Source: Trichaptum fuscoviolaceum | Taxonomy: Eukaryota; Basidiomycota; Agaricomycetes; Hymenochaetales; Trichaptaceae | DNA: 64,000 nucleotides | Assembly: GCA_910574455.1 (NCBI GenBank) | Contig: CAJSYZ010000007.1 | Coordinates: 1,426,001 to 1,490,000 of the forward strand | Direction: 5' to 3' | In this document: positions 45,102 through 56,708 of the stretch, piece after piece | Layout of the letters: each line of letters begins with the position of its first letter | How positions within the stretch are numbered: the first letter of the stretch is position 1 | Notes under the pieces: generated by a model | The model's database searches: none | The model's input: only the letters and a program-made list of their open reading frames with translations | What the model was told of the DNA's origin: nothing | Position numbers and translations under genes: made by a program

Positions 45102-46348
45102 TAGTATTAGCTCCTTACTAGTTTGTAATTTGCCGAATTCTAGTTGTTCCGAACGTCGCTCAAGCACAGTTTCTTTGCCAAGCTTCATTGACTGCTAGAT
45201 ATTCATGATATTCACCAAGGCTCGAGAAGCCACCGAGCAGACCGTAGGTCTATCAAGTCAAGAGAATGAGAGGAAAAAAGAACACGTCCGCCCTCTGCTG
45301 CGGCTCGAAGTCGATTCGGCAACTTGCGAATCAAAAACCCGTGCAGTGGCATCCGTTGCCTCAGCTTGATAGCTTTACATGTAACAAACCTCCGTGCAGA
45401 CCACTCAGTAATCGCAATATCTCTCACTTGGATTTGGAAAATGGCTTCACCCGAGTATGTGGGCTTGAGTACATTGGACACATGGCCTACTGAACTACGA
45501 GTGCCAATGTCGCCGATGCCAACGCCAATACGGGTGTAGACATGGAAAGGCGCAAGCCTGGGATCCCGCGAACCTCCATCCACATAAACAGTATGAGGAC
45601 AGACTCTGTTGATCTCCCGTAGATCTGATAACCTCCATAGATCCGTAGATTTACCGCTACAGAATGTGTAGCAAGCTGCAACGACCCGAACAAGAAAGTG
45701 AAAACAAATATCAGAAGACCTCAACTGGGCGTTCTTGCAGAACTAGTATACTATGGACTTCCGAGTCACCTCCTTGAAGTAACTGACATTGACCTAGCTA
45801 CAGATATACACTCCCTTTCCGCCTGAGGTTCGATTTGAATGCCAGTGCAATCGCCGCGTGTAGTATCCATGCCAGTGGGCGCTTGTTTGGTGATTCCAAA
45901 TAAGAATCTACTACATCATGATGTAGTACCATTGACTTTGGACTATCTAGTACCGATGGGTACCCTGTAGCACACAACATCCAGCGAACCTCTTTGGATA
46001 TATAATGGCAAAGGATATCTTCCGTGGAAACCAGAATGCCAGAACTCGTGTATCTACTAGCTGTTGAGCGCTGGCCTGAGGTAGGTCCGCCAAACTTCAA
46101 GCGGGCTGACTCTGAGTCTCTGAAAACCCGGGGCAATTCCCAACTTGAGCTCGGCACTCCATCCGGGCGCTGGAAAAAAGCTCAAGTTGTATTGTTGGGT
46201 CTCAGGCTACGCCCACTTACTGCTGTTGTTCGGCTCTGCTGTGAAAATTGCGCCGCCCTGGAGCAACACAGTGAAAATGATTATCTCGTCTCGCACTCAT
46301 TTCTCTTTCAACCTCTCAACTCTGCTTGACCTCTTGTAGCTGAACACC
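45102..46348. repeat. Spacer between tandem BTB copies, a diverged duplicate of 42.3-43.06 kb
   Basis: The last 200 bp repeat the BTB 5' flank (GTCTCAGGCTACGCCCAC, GTTCGGCTCTGCTGTGA, CAACCTCTC). Octamers lie at 45840 and 45870, the latter followed by GGCGCTTGTTTGG as at 42404. No gene recognised. Confidence 0.6.
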
Positions 46349-47903
46349 ATGGCACGGTCACGCTCTTCCAGCGTTTCCTCGAGCGACTCAGTGGACTCTG
46401 AGGCTACCAACGCAGACTCGAATGCCAGCTCAGACTCGAGCAACACAGAGTCGAACGGCTTTGACTCCAGCGACTCAGAATCAAACAATTCAGACGATTC
46501 GGAAGACAACGATGGATTCCACAAACGGTACAATGGTCCAGATGCAGACGTGATCCTCTTGTCCGACGACGGCATTAAATTTCGAGTCCACTCAGTCCTC
46601 TTAAAGGCCAGCTCAAAGGTCCCCGTAGACAAGCTTACCGATGCGGGTAGTGATCCCATCACATTAACGGCGCATAGCAAGACACTAGCACTCTTGCTAG
46701 ACTTCCTTTATCCAACGAGCAGACCTTCTCTTCCTCGGCCCGCGACGCTCGAACAAGGGGCGATCCTTGCGGATTTCGCAAACGAACTTGGGATAAACCA
46801 TGTTCTCGCGTATCTACGGGCCGTCATTCTTGCAGAGGATAAATACCACGCGTCACCCGTCGATCTATATGTCCTTGCTTGTAAGTGGGGGTGGACGGAC
46901 GTTGCTGCATTAGCGTCGACTGAGACTTTGAAAGTCAAACTCAGCGACAAAGAATGCAAGCAAAAACTCCGTGAGTTGGGAGCGAATGATCGTCGGATAT
47001 TAAAAAAGCTACACCGTCGGCGCACGGAGGCGATCTTTCAAAGCCTCTTCCCACTCAATGACGACAAATCACCTGAGGTGATCGACAATTTCATGTCCCT
47101 CTTTGCAAAATTCCACAGCGTAAAGGAGGTCATCAAGGAGGATGGAAGATATGAACCTGAGGATGAAAGAGAGAAGGAGGCTACTAAAAACCTTTTCCTG
47201 GCTATCCAGTGCCTGAATAGCTATCTCGAAGGTGCCCTACGGTCTAGGCCTCTTGGCGACACACTGCTTTTTAACATTTGTTCCAACCCTGTCTTTACTG
47301 CCGTGCGCGAACCAAAATGTCCAATGTGTGACAATAAATACCTGGACTTTGACAAGCTCCTTGTAATTCTCAGAAAATCTGTGAATCCTCCTCTTATTCG
47401 ATGGGAAATTTTGGGAGAAACTGTCGAACGAAGGCATAAGCAATGAGAAGCTGCTCAAGCTACGTGACAATCGAAAACGGCAGATCCTGGAAGTTGTCAC
47501 TCCTTACTTTATCTCAGATCCATCTAAGGTCTTCATCGGCAAACCCACCTTTCACTACTTTGCAAACTGCTATTGCATTGACAAAATCGAAGTTAAAAGC
47601 AAAGGCAAAGCAAGACTCGGAGCGTTAACAGGGAAGGAGAGGGATGCATTCCATATATACCGTGATATATATCGCGCTGTTACGAAACTCATCGACTTCA
47701 CCAGCTTCTCCTTGCAATTTGACCCACTTGGGCACTCTTTGATTGACAATGTCCTCTCCTCCGACTCGGACTCGCCATTCACGGAAGCACGCAAGCTTGT
47801 GTGCCCATTCTGCAAAGGAAAATATTTCAACTTTAACTACATAATTGAAATGTTCTGCAATGTTGTAGATACGCTGGCTGTTCGAAGCATTCGCGATGTT
47901 TAG
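46349..47903 (+). pseudogene. BTB protein, copy C: internal deletion and frameshift
   Basis: The start at 46349 (MARSRSSSVSSSDSVDSEAT) and the first module (YNGPDADVILLSDDGIKFRV through CPMCDNKYLDFDKLL) are intact. Then, relative to copy B, about 450 bp holding the whole second BTB domain are missing. The junction near 47400 (PPLIRWEI) is out of frame with the rest, so translation stops at TGA 47444-47446 after 365 aa. In another frame, sequence matching the second tail continues to 47903: FWEKLSNEG, YFANCYCIDKIE, DPLGHSLIDNVLSSDSDS and CPFCKGKYFNFNYI. The 365-aa product would be a plausible single-BTB protein, so it may still be expressed. Confidence 0.8.
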
Positions 47904-50900
47904 TAGAATTAGCTCCTTACTAGTTTGTAATAAGCCAAATTCTAGTTGTTCCGGACATTCTATCAGGAAGCTCAAGCATTGTTTCTTCGCCGGGCTTCAT
48001 TGAGCTTTGGATGTTAGACCTTAGCCCAAGATTTCAATGCATATCCCCTGATTTTCCAGGTAACCATGAAGCATTGTTGACATCCGTTCAGGATTACTGG
48101 CTGCGACGCACAGGCACAGGGATGCACGAGTTCAAAATTACTCCGAGTTAACCATCGCTTCACGCGCTTGCCGCACGTCAACTCGAGTTGCGGACATCGC
48201 ATTTTGGAAGAGCCTTTGATGGGTCGGTCAAATACCAGATCAGGAGCGCAGTGGTAGCTGAGGTAGCATATTGCGTGGTGGTTATTGGTCACGGTGCGTT
48301 ATGAGATCGGCGTAAGGGTGAGTATGAGAAAACAAATAAGGTCCTTGTGTTTTAAGCTAAGAACGAAGTTTGATAGAAGGGATGATGGTATCCTGGAGGT
48401 ATCCTGGGAGCACCAGAGCCCGAGGAGCGGTTATCTAACTCGCCAACTTCTAGATCAAGCGTGTAGAATTAAGATCGACATAGATCACAAACGCAAGTAC
48501 TAGAAGAGCCCTCTGCACTTTTACCTTCTTCCGATACAAATGAAGACAACACCGCAGAAAGGAGGAACAGTCGACCATAGACCATTTGCCACGTATACTT
48601 CGATCAGGCAAAAGGACCCAAGTCACGTCCTCAAGACATAGTAAGCCGCAGTATGTTCAAGACACGAGGAAATCTGAGGCGCAAATCCTGTATGCCATTC
48701 GTCACCGTATCATTCTTCAGACTGGAACCTGATTAGAAATGAGGAGCATGAGCTCGTAGCAGGTTCGTGCCATGGTCATCGGTCTATCTGTTCTATCATT
48801 GGATTCAAGATGCTAATCCAGGGACATGGTCAGCATCGAAGAACTTCGAAGAGCCAGACGTCAATGTCTAATAAGAAAATCATACCGTAAGGGGGTTCGC
48901 ATCCGAATGCCATATCATGTTTGGTTCTACCGGAAGATCAGCCGACTTCTGACCGAGGCACGATGCCTTTTCGTTCCCAAGCATGAACAGAGGGGAGGGT
49001 CAAAGCTCTACGTGAACATACCTCACAAACGAAAAGATGCCGAGTACAAAATGCTCTCCTCTTTCGCATGGATAAGAAGAGGACCCTAACGGATCTTTGG
49101 GGGGAGTTGAGAGGCTATCGGATGCTATCAGATAAGGCTTTGCCGTTTAACGGATGACGTTTTGTGGGATGTTACGATGATAACAACCTTACCAACACGG
49201 TTCCATCATCTAGAGCTACTACCGCCGCGGTTTGATAGTCTATGAGAGAGGAACCTGCAGTAAATTAGAGCAGTTATAGGCGTAAGGATTCCCTTCTTTA
49301 ACTAGAGTATAGGCATATCAGTTTTACCTGTCATCACCCGCGGAATAAGACAGGTACGGACCACCATGATTGCGGAGTCGGTCCAGCGTTGTCGCGAAAC
49401 GCACGTCGATATATGCACTAGAAGTCGAAGGCATACGAAGAGAGAGCTTTGCCGACTTTGTGAGGCTTTTAAACAAGCAGAAGCTCCTCCTTCTCCTCGG
49501 CAGAAGCTGGCTGGCGGGTGTTTTATCAGTGAGTCGAAAGTGGACATCCGGCAGCATCGTGGCGTGATAACGTATCGTCCTAGAAGCCGATATCGGTCAC
49601 ATAACATTGTTCTCGGAGATCCAGCTATGGCCCATTTGAACGGCAGAGCAAAGAGGAAAAGGAGCACCGAAGAGGCAATCGGCAACGAGTGAAAGGAAAA
49701 CAAGTAGAGGTGATACAATTCCGATGTGGCAATTGCTCCATCGTAACCGTATACATAGAAGTGAAGCTCAACCAGAAAACGCAACAGGAATCTGCCTGAA
49801 TCAAACTCATGGACAATAACAGGATAGACAAAAAGCAGCGCTTTTTACTCATTAGAATAGTCATCATATCGGCTTAAAAAAAGGAAGTTGTTATTGAAAT
49901 ATTCGTAAAACTAACACAGATGCGCACCCTTTTACGCCCGCTATCCTGCGGGGATTTGACGAGCCTAGGCCAAGTCCAACGACGATCACGATCCACGGCT
50001 CTACTGAATGGATCGATCCGGGATTGCGTGGAAATTATCAACTTTATGTATTGTCCATAAAGTTCGACGTAAGATCGATAACATCTATGCGTGTAACGTC
50101 AGACTGCTGAACGTTCCACCCAGGGCAAGCAAATGGAATGCTGATTGAAAGCGGGTTGCTTCTAGGGCTCCTCAAATGCCGTACCGTAAATTTGCCGTAT
50201 TTGGACCCGTATTTTTTTTCGAAACCTTCGTGGTGCTAACACACATTTGTTAGACCCTAAGCTACCATATAAAGCTTCAAGCGTAGTTGTCTAGCTTCAT
50301 AATAGGGGCTTAATTATCCAAATCAGTCTATTCTTCATTAAGTTATGAGTAAGTACATACCCGTATAAGTCGACCCGTACTTGTACGGCCGTAATTTTTT
50401 TGTCGCAGTCACCACCATCACAATTCATCAGGTAAGTAGCTCATGCTTTCTACAATATTACTTAAGACATGAAACTAACTGTCTGCGAGCTTTGATAGCT
50501 TAGCTCGAAATAGCGAAGGAGATAGAAAAGAAGCCGTAATACGGTTGAGGAGCCCTAGCCGACTCAACTTGCTTCAGGATAAACAGCACCTAGTGTCTTG
50601 TAAAGACATGCTAGCGATAATACTTTACGTCCGTCGTGACGCAGATAGAAGTATTTCTGCACTCAAAATGGAGATTTCGGCCAGTGACCATGAGGAACGA
50701 CCAGTGTGGGTGAAAAGTGGATGATGAGTTTGGATCGGTACCCGTGTCTTGTTCTCCATGCAAATCGATGCCCTGAGCTCGCAAATGAAAGCGATTCGAG
50801 AACGGTATCGGAGACCGCCCGTCTGTCCGGAGCACGATAGTCAATGCAATCGCACTTTGTATTCAAACCTCGCACGGTTTACTCCCGAAATGACCTCCCG

Positions 50901-51709
50901 TAGAATACACGCGCAAGCTAGCCGGAGGCACGAGCGTGGTCAGAAGCAGATTCGAACCTTTAAAGGTTATTCAGAAGAGTTGAAATGAATAAGGAAGACA
51001 CCCTCGAGAGTTTTAGGACCAAGGTCGCGTTGCTGAAGGTATGGGGGTTGTGGAGATCGTGGTTTCGTCTCAACTTTGTCGCAGCACGTCTGACTTCGCG
51101 AAGACAAAAGTCGTGTATCGACCGCAATTCACACGCCTGCCCCTCGTCCTCCACGACCACTTCTCCTCTTACTCTCCTCGCTGTTCACCTCGCTTTACAA
51201 CTTCATTACAATGAACATCAGATGTGATGTCGCACCACGGCCCGCGGGAGAATACTCTTCTGAATATCAACTTGCCCATAGCGTGGCGCCCACATCCTTG
51301 ATTTAATCCTTCTGGCAAAGTCTACTTCTTCCTTTGTACGCCTGTACAGCCGCGAGACGTAAATGCAATTATCCGTCGTCGGGGATACGAAGACTGCAGC
51401 TATCTCTGAATAGAGCTCTTCTTCGTCGGATTCCGGACATAGCGAAACTTACAGTTTTCATCGCATTCATATCGCGTATCCGATGCTGCGCTATTACTAG
51501 ACCTTGTCAAGCGACACGTCTTGCTCAGTTCGCTGTCCTGAACTGTATCCCTGACATCAATACAGCTTCACTTTATGGAGGAATGTTTAAATACCTAGGC
51601 AATCACGTCTGCTTGATGTGGCTTTGCACCTTGGCAGCTTCCTGTATCCTCTCTGGGTCAGCACACCCCCTGCCCTTGTCAGACTGATAGCTCTAGGGAC
51701 GCAGACAGA
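47904..51709. other. 3.8-kb region with no convincing gene
   Basis: Both strands have only short frames. The longest (160 codons, minus, 49302-49784) overlaps a 108-codon plus frame and has no recognisable domain or splice pattern. Around 50.2-50.42 kb, T-runs alternate with CCGTATTT/CCCGTA words, which looks like remnant repeat DNA. No octamer copy was found here. Confidence 0.45.
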
Positions 51710-53766
51710 ATGGCCAAGCACTGGGATCAAACCGAGACACAGAGCCTCTTGCATCGGGAAGAGGGATCTCTATCGACCTCCTCAAGTTCAAGCACCCTCT
51801 ACTCGCTTTCCCCTCCGAGTCCTCCTGCAACACAAAAATTTCCATGGAGGCCTGTCCTCGTCATCTTAGCCCTCAACACCGTAGTGCCTCTTGCATTCGA
51901 GCTTGTCTTCCCATTCGTCAGTATGTGTCCCTTTGTGTTGATGCAACTTATGGGGAACCGCTGATCATTACGCCCGTAGATCAAATGATATTAGAGATCG
52001 GCGTCGTCGACGATCCCGAGAAGGTGGGCTTCTACTCAGGAACAATCGAGTCTATATTCGCTGTGATGAGCTTCTTGTGCGGTGCGTGTGCCTTCCCCTT
52101 CTTCTCGACTACCAGCAAGTCTGACTGCTTATCACAGTTGTGCCGTTCTCCTATTTGTCCGATCACTACGGCAGGAAACCAGTAGTACTCTGCGCTACTG
52201 CAATCTTAGCAGTAACAACTGCTCTGTTCGGCTTCAGTAAGTCGTACTGGTTCATGATCGTCACACGCTCGTTTGGTGGGATATGTGCGGGGGCTAGTTG
52301 GTCGTACGTCGTGCAACATTCTCATGAGATCCTATCATGACGATGGCTGCTTCCTAGAACAATGAAAGTTATGCTTGGAGAGATCACGGACAAGTCAAAC
52401 CAAGGGAAAGCGTTCGCGTTCTTTGCAGTAAGCATTGAATTCATTATCCCACTAGCCTTGAAAGGCTCACACCATTACACTACTAGGTCTCTTACCGAAC
52501 TGGTCAGGTCATTGGCCAGCCGATCGGCGGACTACTCGCGCACCCGGAACGTATCTTGTACTTCTTCGACACGTGGTTCTGGCGCGAATATCCCTATGCT
52601 CTTCCATGCCTGTTCTCTGGTACATGCACTCTCGTTACAGTTGTTTGGGGCTGTTACACGCTAAGTGAGGTCGGTATAGAATTAATCTCTGCTTTACCGG
52701 GCTTCCTTCTGATACATTGCGTAGACTCTGCCGACTAAAATCCGAAATCACAAAAGAGAGCCATCTTATGGATCCATATCATCTGAAGACACTCTGTCTG
52801 ATTTAGGAGATGATGGACTGCGAATGAAAGGCTGCAAAAAATCACCTTGGCGGGCAGTACTGACTCCGCATGTCCGATCGCTGCTATTGAGCTTGAGTAC
52901 GATGGTCATTGCGTCGGAGATTCTCTTCGCTTTGTGAGTGTATATAACTTACCGCCTCTACCACACTGTAGTCCTGTGACTTTGCTGACATTTTCTTTGA
53001 AAGATACCCACTCTTTGCATTCACTCCAATCGAATCCGGAGGGCTGGGGCTGAGTGAGGCAGCGATCGGTGCACATATGGCTTTCCGTGCATTCAGTAGT
53101 ATATTCAGCATGCTACTTTTTGCACCCTTGCAACGACACTTCGGAACCGTACGGACTTATCAAATGGCCATGTCATTCTGGCCTCTTATGATTATGTTCT
53201 ACCCGGGTCTCAATTTCCTTGCTCGGTGGGGCGCACCAGCATATGTGATGAACGGGACACTTAGTGTTTTCTTCATAATTTGGGGATCTGCATCAATTGC
53301 GTGGCGTAAGTGGTCCCTTTCATTGACTGGCCTCTATCTCTAATCCGTATCGCAAATGTAGCTGCTTCGTCGGTGATGATCAATGACGCGACACCCTCTG
53401 CTGATACGCTGGCTGCTATGAATGTACAACAACCGACCACATTTTCCTACAGCGAACTGCACTAACGTCTCCTTCAGGGCATATCGCAGATGGCAATCGT
53501 ACTCCCTCAAGCCATTGCGCCAGTGTTCGTGACGTCGACTTTCGCGTTCTCGATTAGCAGCAATATCCTGGGCGGCAATTTGATCTGGGTTATACTTCTG
53601 GCGATCAGTAAGTTTAACAGGCGCCCATCTAGCAACAATACGAAGCTGATAAGATTGCCTCATAGCATGCTTTGCGGCAGTGCACTGTTTGACGCTCAAA
53701 GAACCTTCTCATGATTGGAGAGAAATCTCAAAAGTTGTGAATGACGAAAGGAGTGATTTTCCTTGA
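51710..53766 (+). CDS. MFS transporter, ZIFL-like, tandem copy 1
   Basis: A 12-helix major facilitator of the type fungal genomes label MFS general substrate transporter, close to plant zinc-induced facilitator-like proteins; substrate unknown. The start is ATG 51710; a Ser-rich N-terminus precedes helix 1 (PLAFELVFPFVNQMI, joined across an intron). The MFS motif A is SDHYGRKPVV. Other landmarks are TRSFGGICAG, MKVMLGEITDKSNQGKAFAF, TGQVIGQPIGGLLAHPER, the central loop ending SPWRAVLTPHVRSL, FTPIESGGLGLSEAAIGAHM and SQMAIVLPQAIAPVF. About nine short introns join in frame. The last (after LLAI) leads to CFAAVHCLTLKEPSHDW and the stop at 53764-53766. No disruption seen. It lies 550 bp upstream of its paralog in the same orientation. 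Confidence 0.85.
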
Positions 53767-54315
53767 TGAACTTTAAGACTGTATTCTTCCAATGATTTAT
53801 CATGAACCTGCTGGAGACATAAGGCATTTGTTATGTCTCGCATATATATGTTGATCTCGGCACATTGTACCAGAGAGTAGTCTCAACAAAACTGTTACAT
53901 ATTTGATGTTAATGTTATTCAAGTTTCGAAGTTGTACAGTATTTGGAATCGGACCGGCGTGCCAGTGATAAGCGAATTTGAATTGAATGCGCCGCATGTC
54001 ATCTCATGAAGCACAGTCATGCAGAAACTTGACTAAAACTACCACTATTTAACCGTATATCTCTCTCGCAATGGCCTGCTCGCTGGTGCGATCCTTTTCC
54101 CTGCCCGCTGGACGTCTCGTTGGTGTCAACGGGGACGTCAGACACAGTGCAATTCGGCTGCACTTCGCCTCCAAATAATACTAGTAGCACCCGTACTCAG
54201 GCTGCTACTTGTGGATCTCGCGTTTGGAAGGTCGATATTCTCTTCAGGCCAAGGAGCGGGTCTGTGATAAATACCACTTCTTGGAGCCATCAACCTACGA
54301 AAAGACGTACAGACA
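53767..54315. other. Intergenic region between the tandem transporters
   Basis: About 550 bp: 3' flank of copy 1 and promoter of copy 2, with one octamer at 53960. A short C/T-rich run (54060-54120) precedes the copy 2 start. No gene seen. Confidence 0.5.
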
Positions 54316-56347
54316 ATGGTGACTACGAGCGATTGTGACGAACGAACGGCGCTGCTTGAGGATGCCAAACTAGTTGGGATTGGAGAAGAGCGAAGGCCGG
54401 ACGGGGTTGGATTGTCGGCGAGCAGCAGCAGCACGACAATTTGCGATGTAGAAGAGGTTGGGCAGATAAAACCCTCAGCACAACGGAGGCCCTTCCCTTG
54501 GAAGCCCGTGCTGTCCATCCTTAGCCTTGCAGTGGTGCAACCCCTCGCGTTCGAGCTCATCTTCCCGTTCATCAGTGAGTTACGAAATAACATCGATATT
54601 ATCCTCTGTGCAACCGTGACTGAATAATATCCATAGATCAGATGATACTTGAGAACGACATCGTAAACGACCCGGAGCGTGTGGGTTTTTACTCAGGTCT
54701 CATTGAATCCCTGTTCGCATTCACTGGATTTTTGTCAGGTGGGCATCGCAGCCCACGCTACGCATATCCCTGACTCATGTTGTCTTTCAGTCCTCCCATG
54801 CTCGTACCTTTCCGACCACATAGGCCGCAAGCCGGTAATCCTCCTTGGCACCGCAGGAATGGCCGTTTCGATCGCGATGTTCGGTATGGCCAAATCCTAC
54901 TGGACTATGATCATCACAAGATGCGCCGGAGGCGTTCTGGGGGGCGTGTTTTCGTACGTGGCTTTCATAGAATTCATTTCTAGTTTCTGATCAGAATATC
55001 GGCAGAGCAATCAAAGTTATGCTTGCTGAAATTACAGAGAAGTCGGAGCAAGGAAAGGCACTTTCGGGGTTTTCGGTATGACCGTTACATGTAATGATAT
55101 TACGTGTACGCTAATATACAGACATCTCTGCTAGATCGCGTACAGGATGGGCCAGATTGTAGGACAGCCTATTGGCGGTCTTCTTTCGCACCCGGAAAGA
55201 AATATTCCATTCTTCGACACACCATTCTGGAATGAATATCCGTTTGCGCTTCCATGCTTCATCTCAGCAGGCTTTGCTGTTTTCGCGCTGATTTTTGGCG
55301 CCCTGGTCATCGAAGAGGTGAGAAAGTGCGTACGACGGCGTCACGTTTGCTAACTGTTTATGTCGCTAGACTGCGCCTGGTGTGCGACGGAGGCGAGCGC
55401 GTGCAAAATACGCTAGTACAGTTACCCAAGAACCAGGGAGCGGGGAATCCTCTCCTGAACGTACACCAGTCTCTGTACAGCACAAAATCCGTCAGCGACC
55501 ATCTCTGCGGTCTGTACTTACACCACATGTCATCTCTGCTTATGTCTCGTGTTTCGCGTTGGCAATCACTTCCGAAACTATTTTCGCTGTGTAAGTCTGA
55601 TTCATCCATTGTACTGATGCGTTCTGAATAAATTTGTTGTAGATATCCGCTATTCGCATTCACACCCATCGCGTCTGGCGGATTAGGTCTCTCAGAGGCG
55701 AAGATTGGTGCTCACATGGCCTCCCGATCCTTCGTTAGCATTCTCGTCATGTTTTTCTACACGCCACTCGAGCGACGCCTCGGTGTCCTTCGAATGTACA
55801 GTTTCTCGATGTTCTTTTTCCCGATTTGTGTTTTGTTCTTCCCTATCCTTAACGCGATGGCCCGCGCTGGTTCAGAAGGAACATGGCTCTTTGACGGAAC
55901 AGTTGCGCTATTTTTCATGACGTGGAGCGTAGGGAATTTCGGATGGAGTATGTCTACTCTGGCTTCAAAATTTTGGCAGACAGGCTAATCTTCATAATGT
56001 CTTTCAGCCGGGTCAGGTATTATCCTCAATGATGCTGCACCTTCAGCCGAAGCATTAGCAGTCATCAATGTACGTCATACTATACGATTATCAGTATAAC
56101 ATGTATTCACTCATCAGACGTATAGGGTATGGGTCAAATGTCACTCTCTCTCGCAATGGCATTTGCACCAGCTTTTATCACCACCCTCTTCGCCTTTACC
56201 GTGGAGTACAATCTTCTCCGAGGAAATCTTACCTGGGTAGTTCTCTTTATCATCGGCATCTTATCTTTCGTCCATACATTGATTCTCAAGGACGTGTCGC
56301 ACGATTGGAGGCAAGACCTCAAGGACGAGCTCGAGGAGAGTTCATGA
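54316..56347 (+). CDS. MFS transporter, ZIFL-like, tandem copy 2
   Basis: Paralog of 51710-53766 with the same layout. The start is ATG 54316 (MVTTSDCDERTALLEDAKLV). Landmarks are PLAFELIFPFINQMI, motif A SDHIGRKPVI, KVMLAEITEKSEQGKALSGF, MGQIVGQPIGGLLSHPERNI, a basic central loop (RRRRARAKYAS), TPIASGGLGLSEAKIGAHMA and the end ILKDVSHDWRQDLKDELEES. Introns fall at positions matching copy 1 (for example after PFI and after the SHPER exon). The N-terminal and central loops differ strongly while the helices are kept, pointing to an older tandem duplication than the segmental duplications in the middle of the window. Confidence 0.85.
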
Positions 56348-56708
56348 ACAAGGGCGTCAGTCTGAGTAAGATGCGTCTCACGAATGATATTGCACGATTT
56401 ATATGCAATTGTATTGCTACCTATCCATTGTCGTTGTATTATACAAAAATGCAAAAGTTCCTTGTAGTTGCATTTGAATTTCATACTACGCGTGGTCGCC
56501 TCCGAGCCTCAGATAGATAGTGGGTGTAGATAAGATAAACGTGTCCAGCCCCGGGCAGCCAATCAATTGGCAAGCGACGCGAAGTTTTGCCTCCCTCTAT
56601 TACCAACTTGAATAAGCCTATTGTGAAATCTAAATCTCAGCTGCCAACGCAACTTTCCTTTCGGCGTCACTGAGCGGTCCTCGCGCTTGAAAGAAACCTT
56701 TCAAGTCA
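56348..56708. other. Intergenic region ZIFL copy 2 / AMP deaminase
   Basis: About 360 bp of 3' flank followed by the AMP deaminase promoter and leader. No clear TATA box and no gene. Confidence 0.5.

Noticed and set aside
49302..49784. 160-codon minus-strand frame
   Set aside because: Overlaps other frames, has no recognisable domain, and no exon chain could be built.
50940..50965. Possible tRNA B-box (GGTTCGAATCTG on the minus strand)
   Set aside because: No A-box, anticodon arm or acceptor stem pairs at the right distance.
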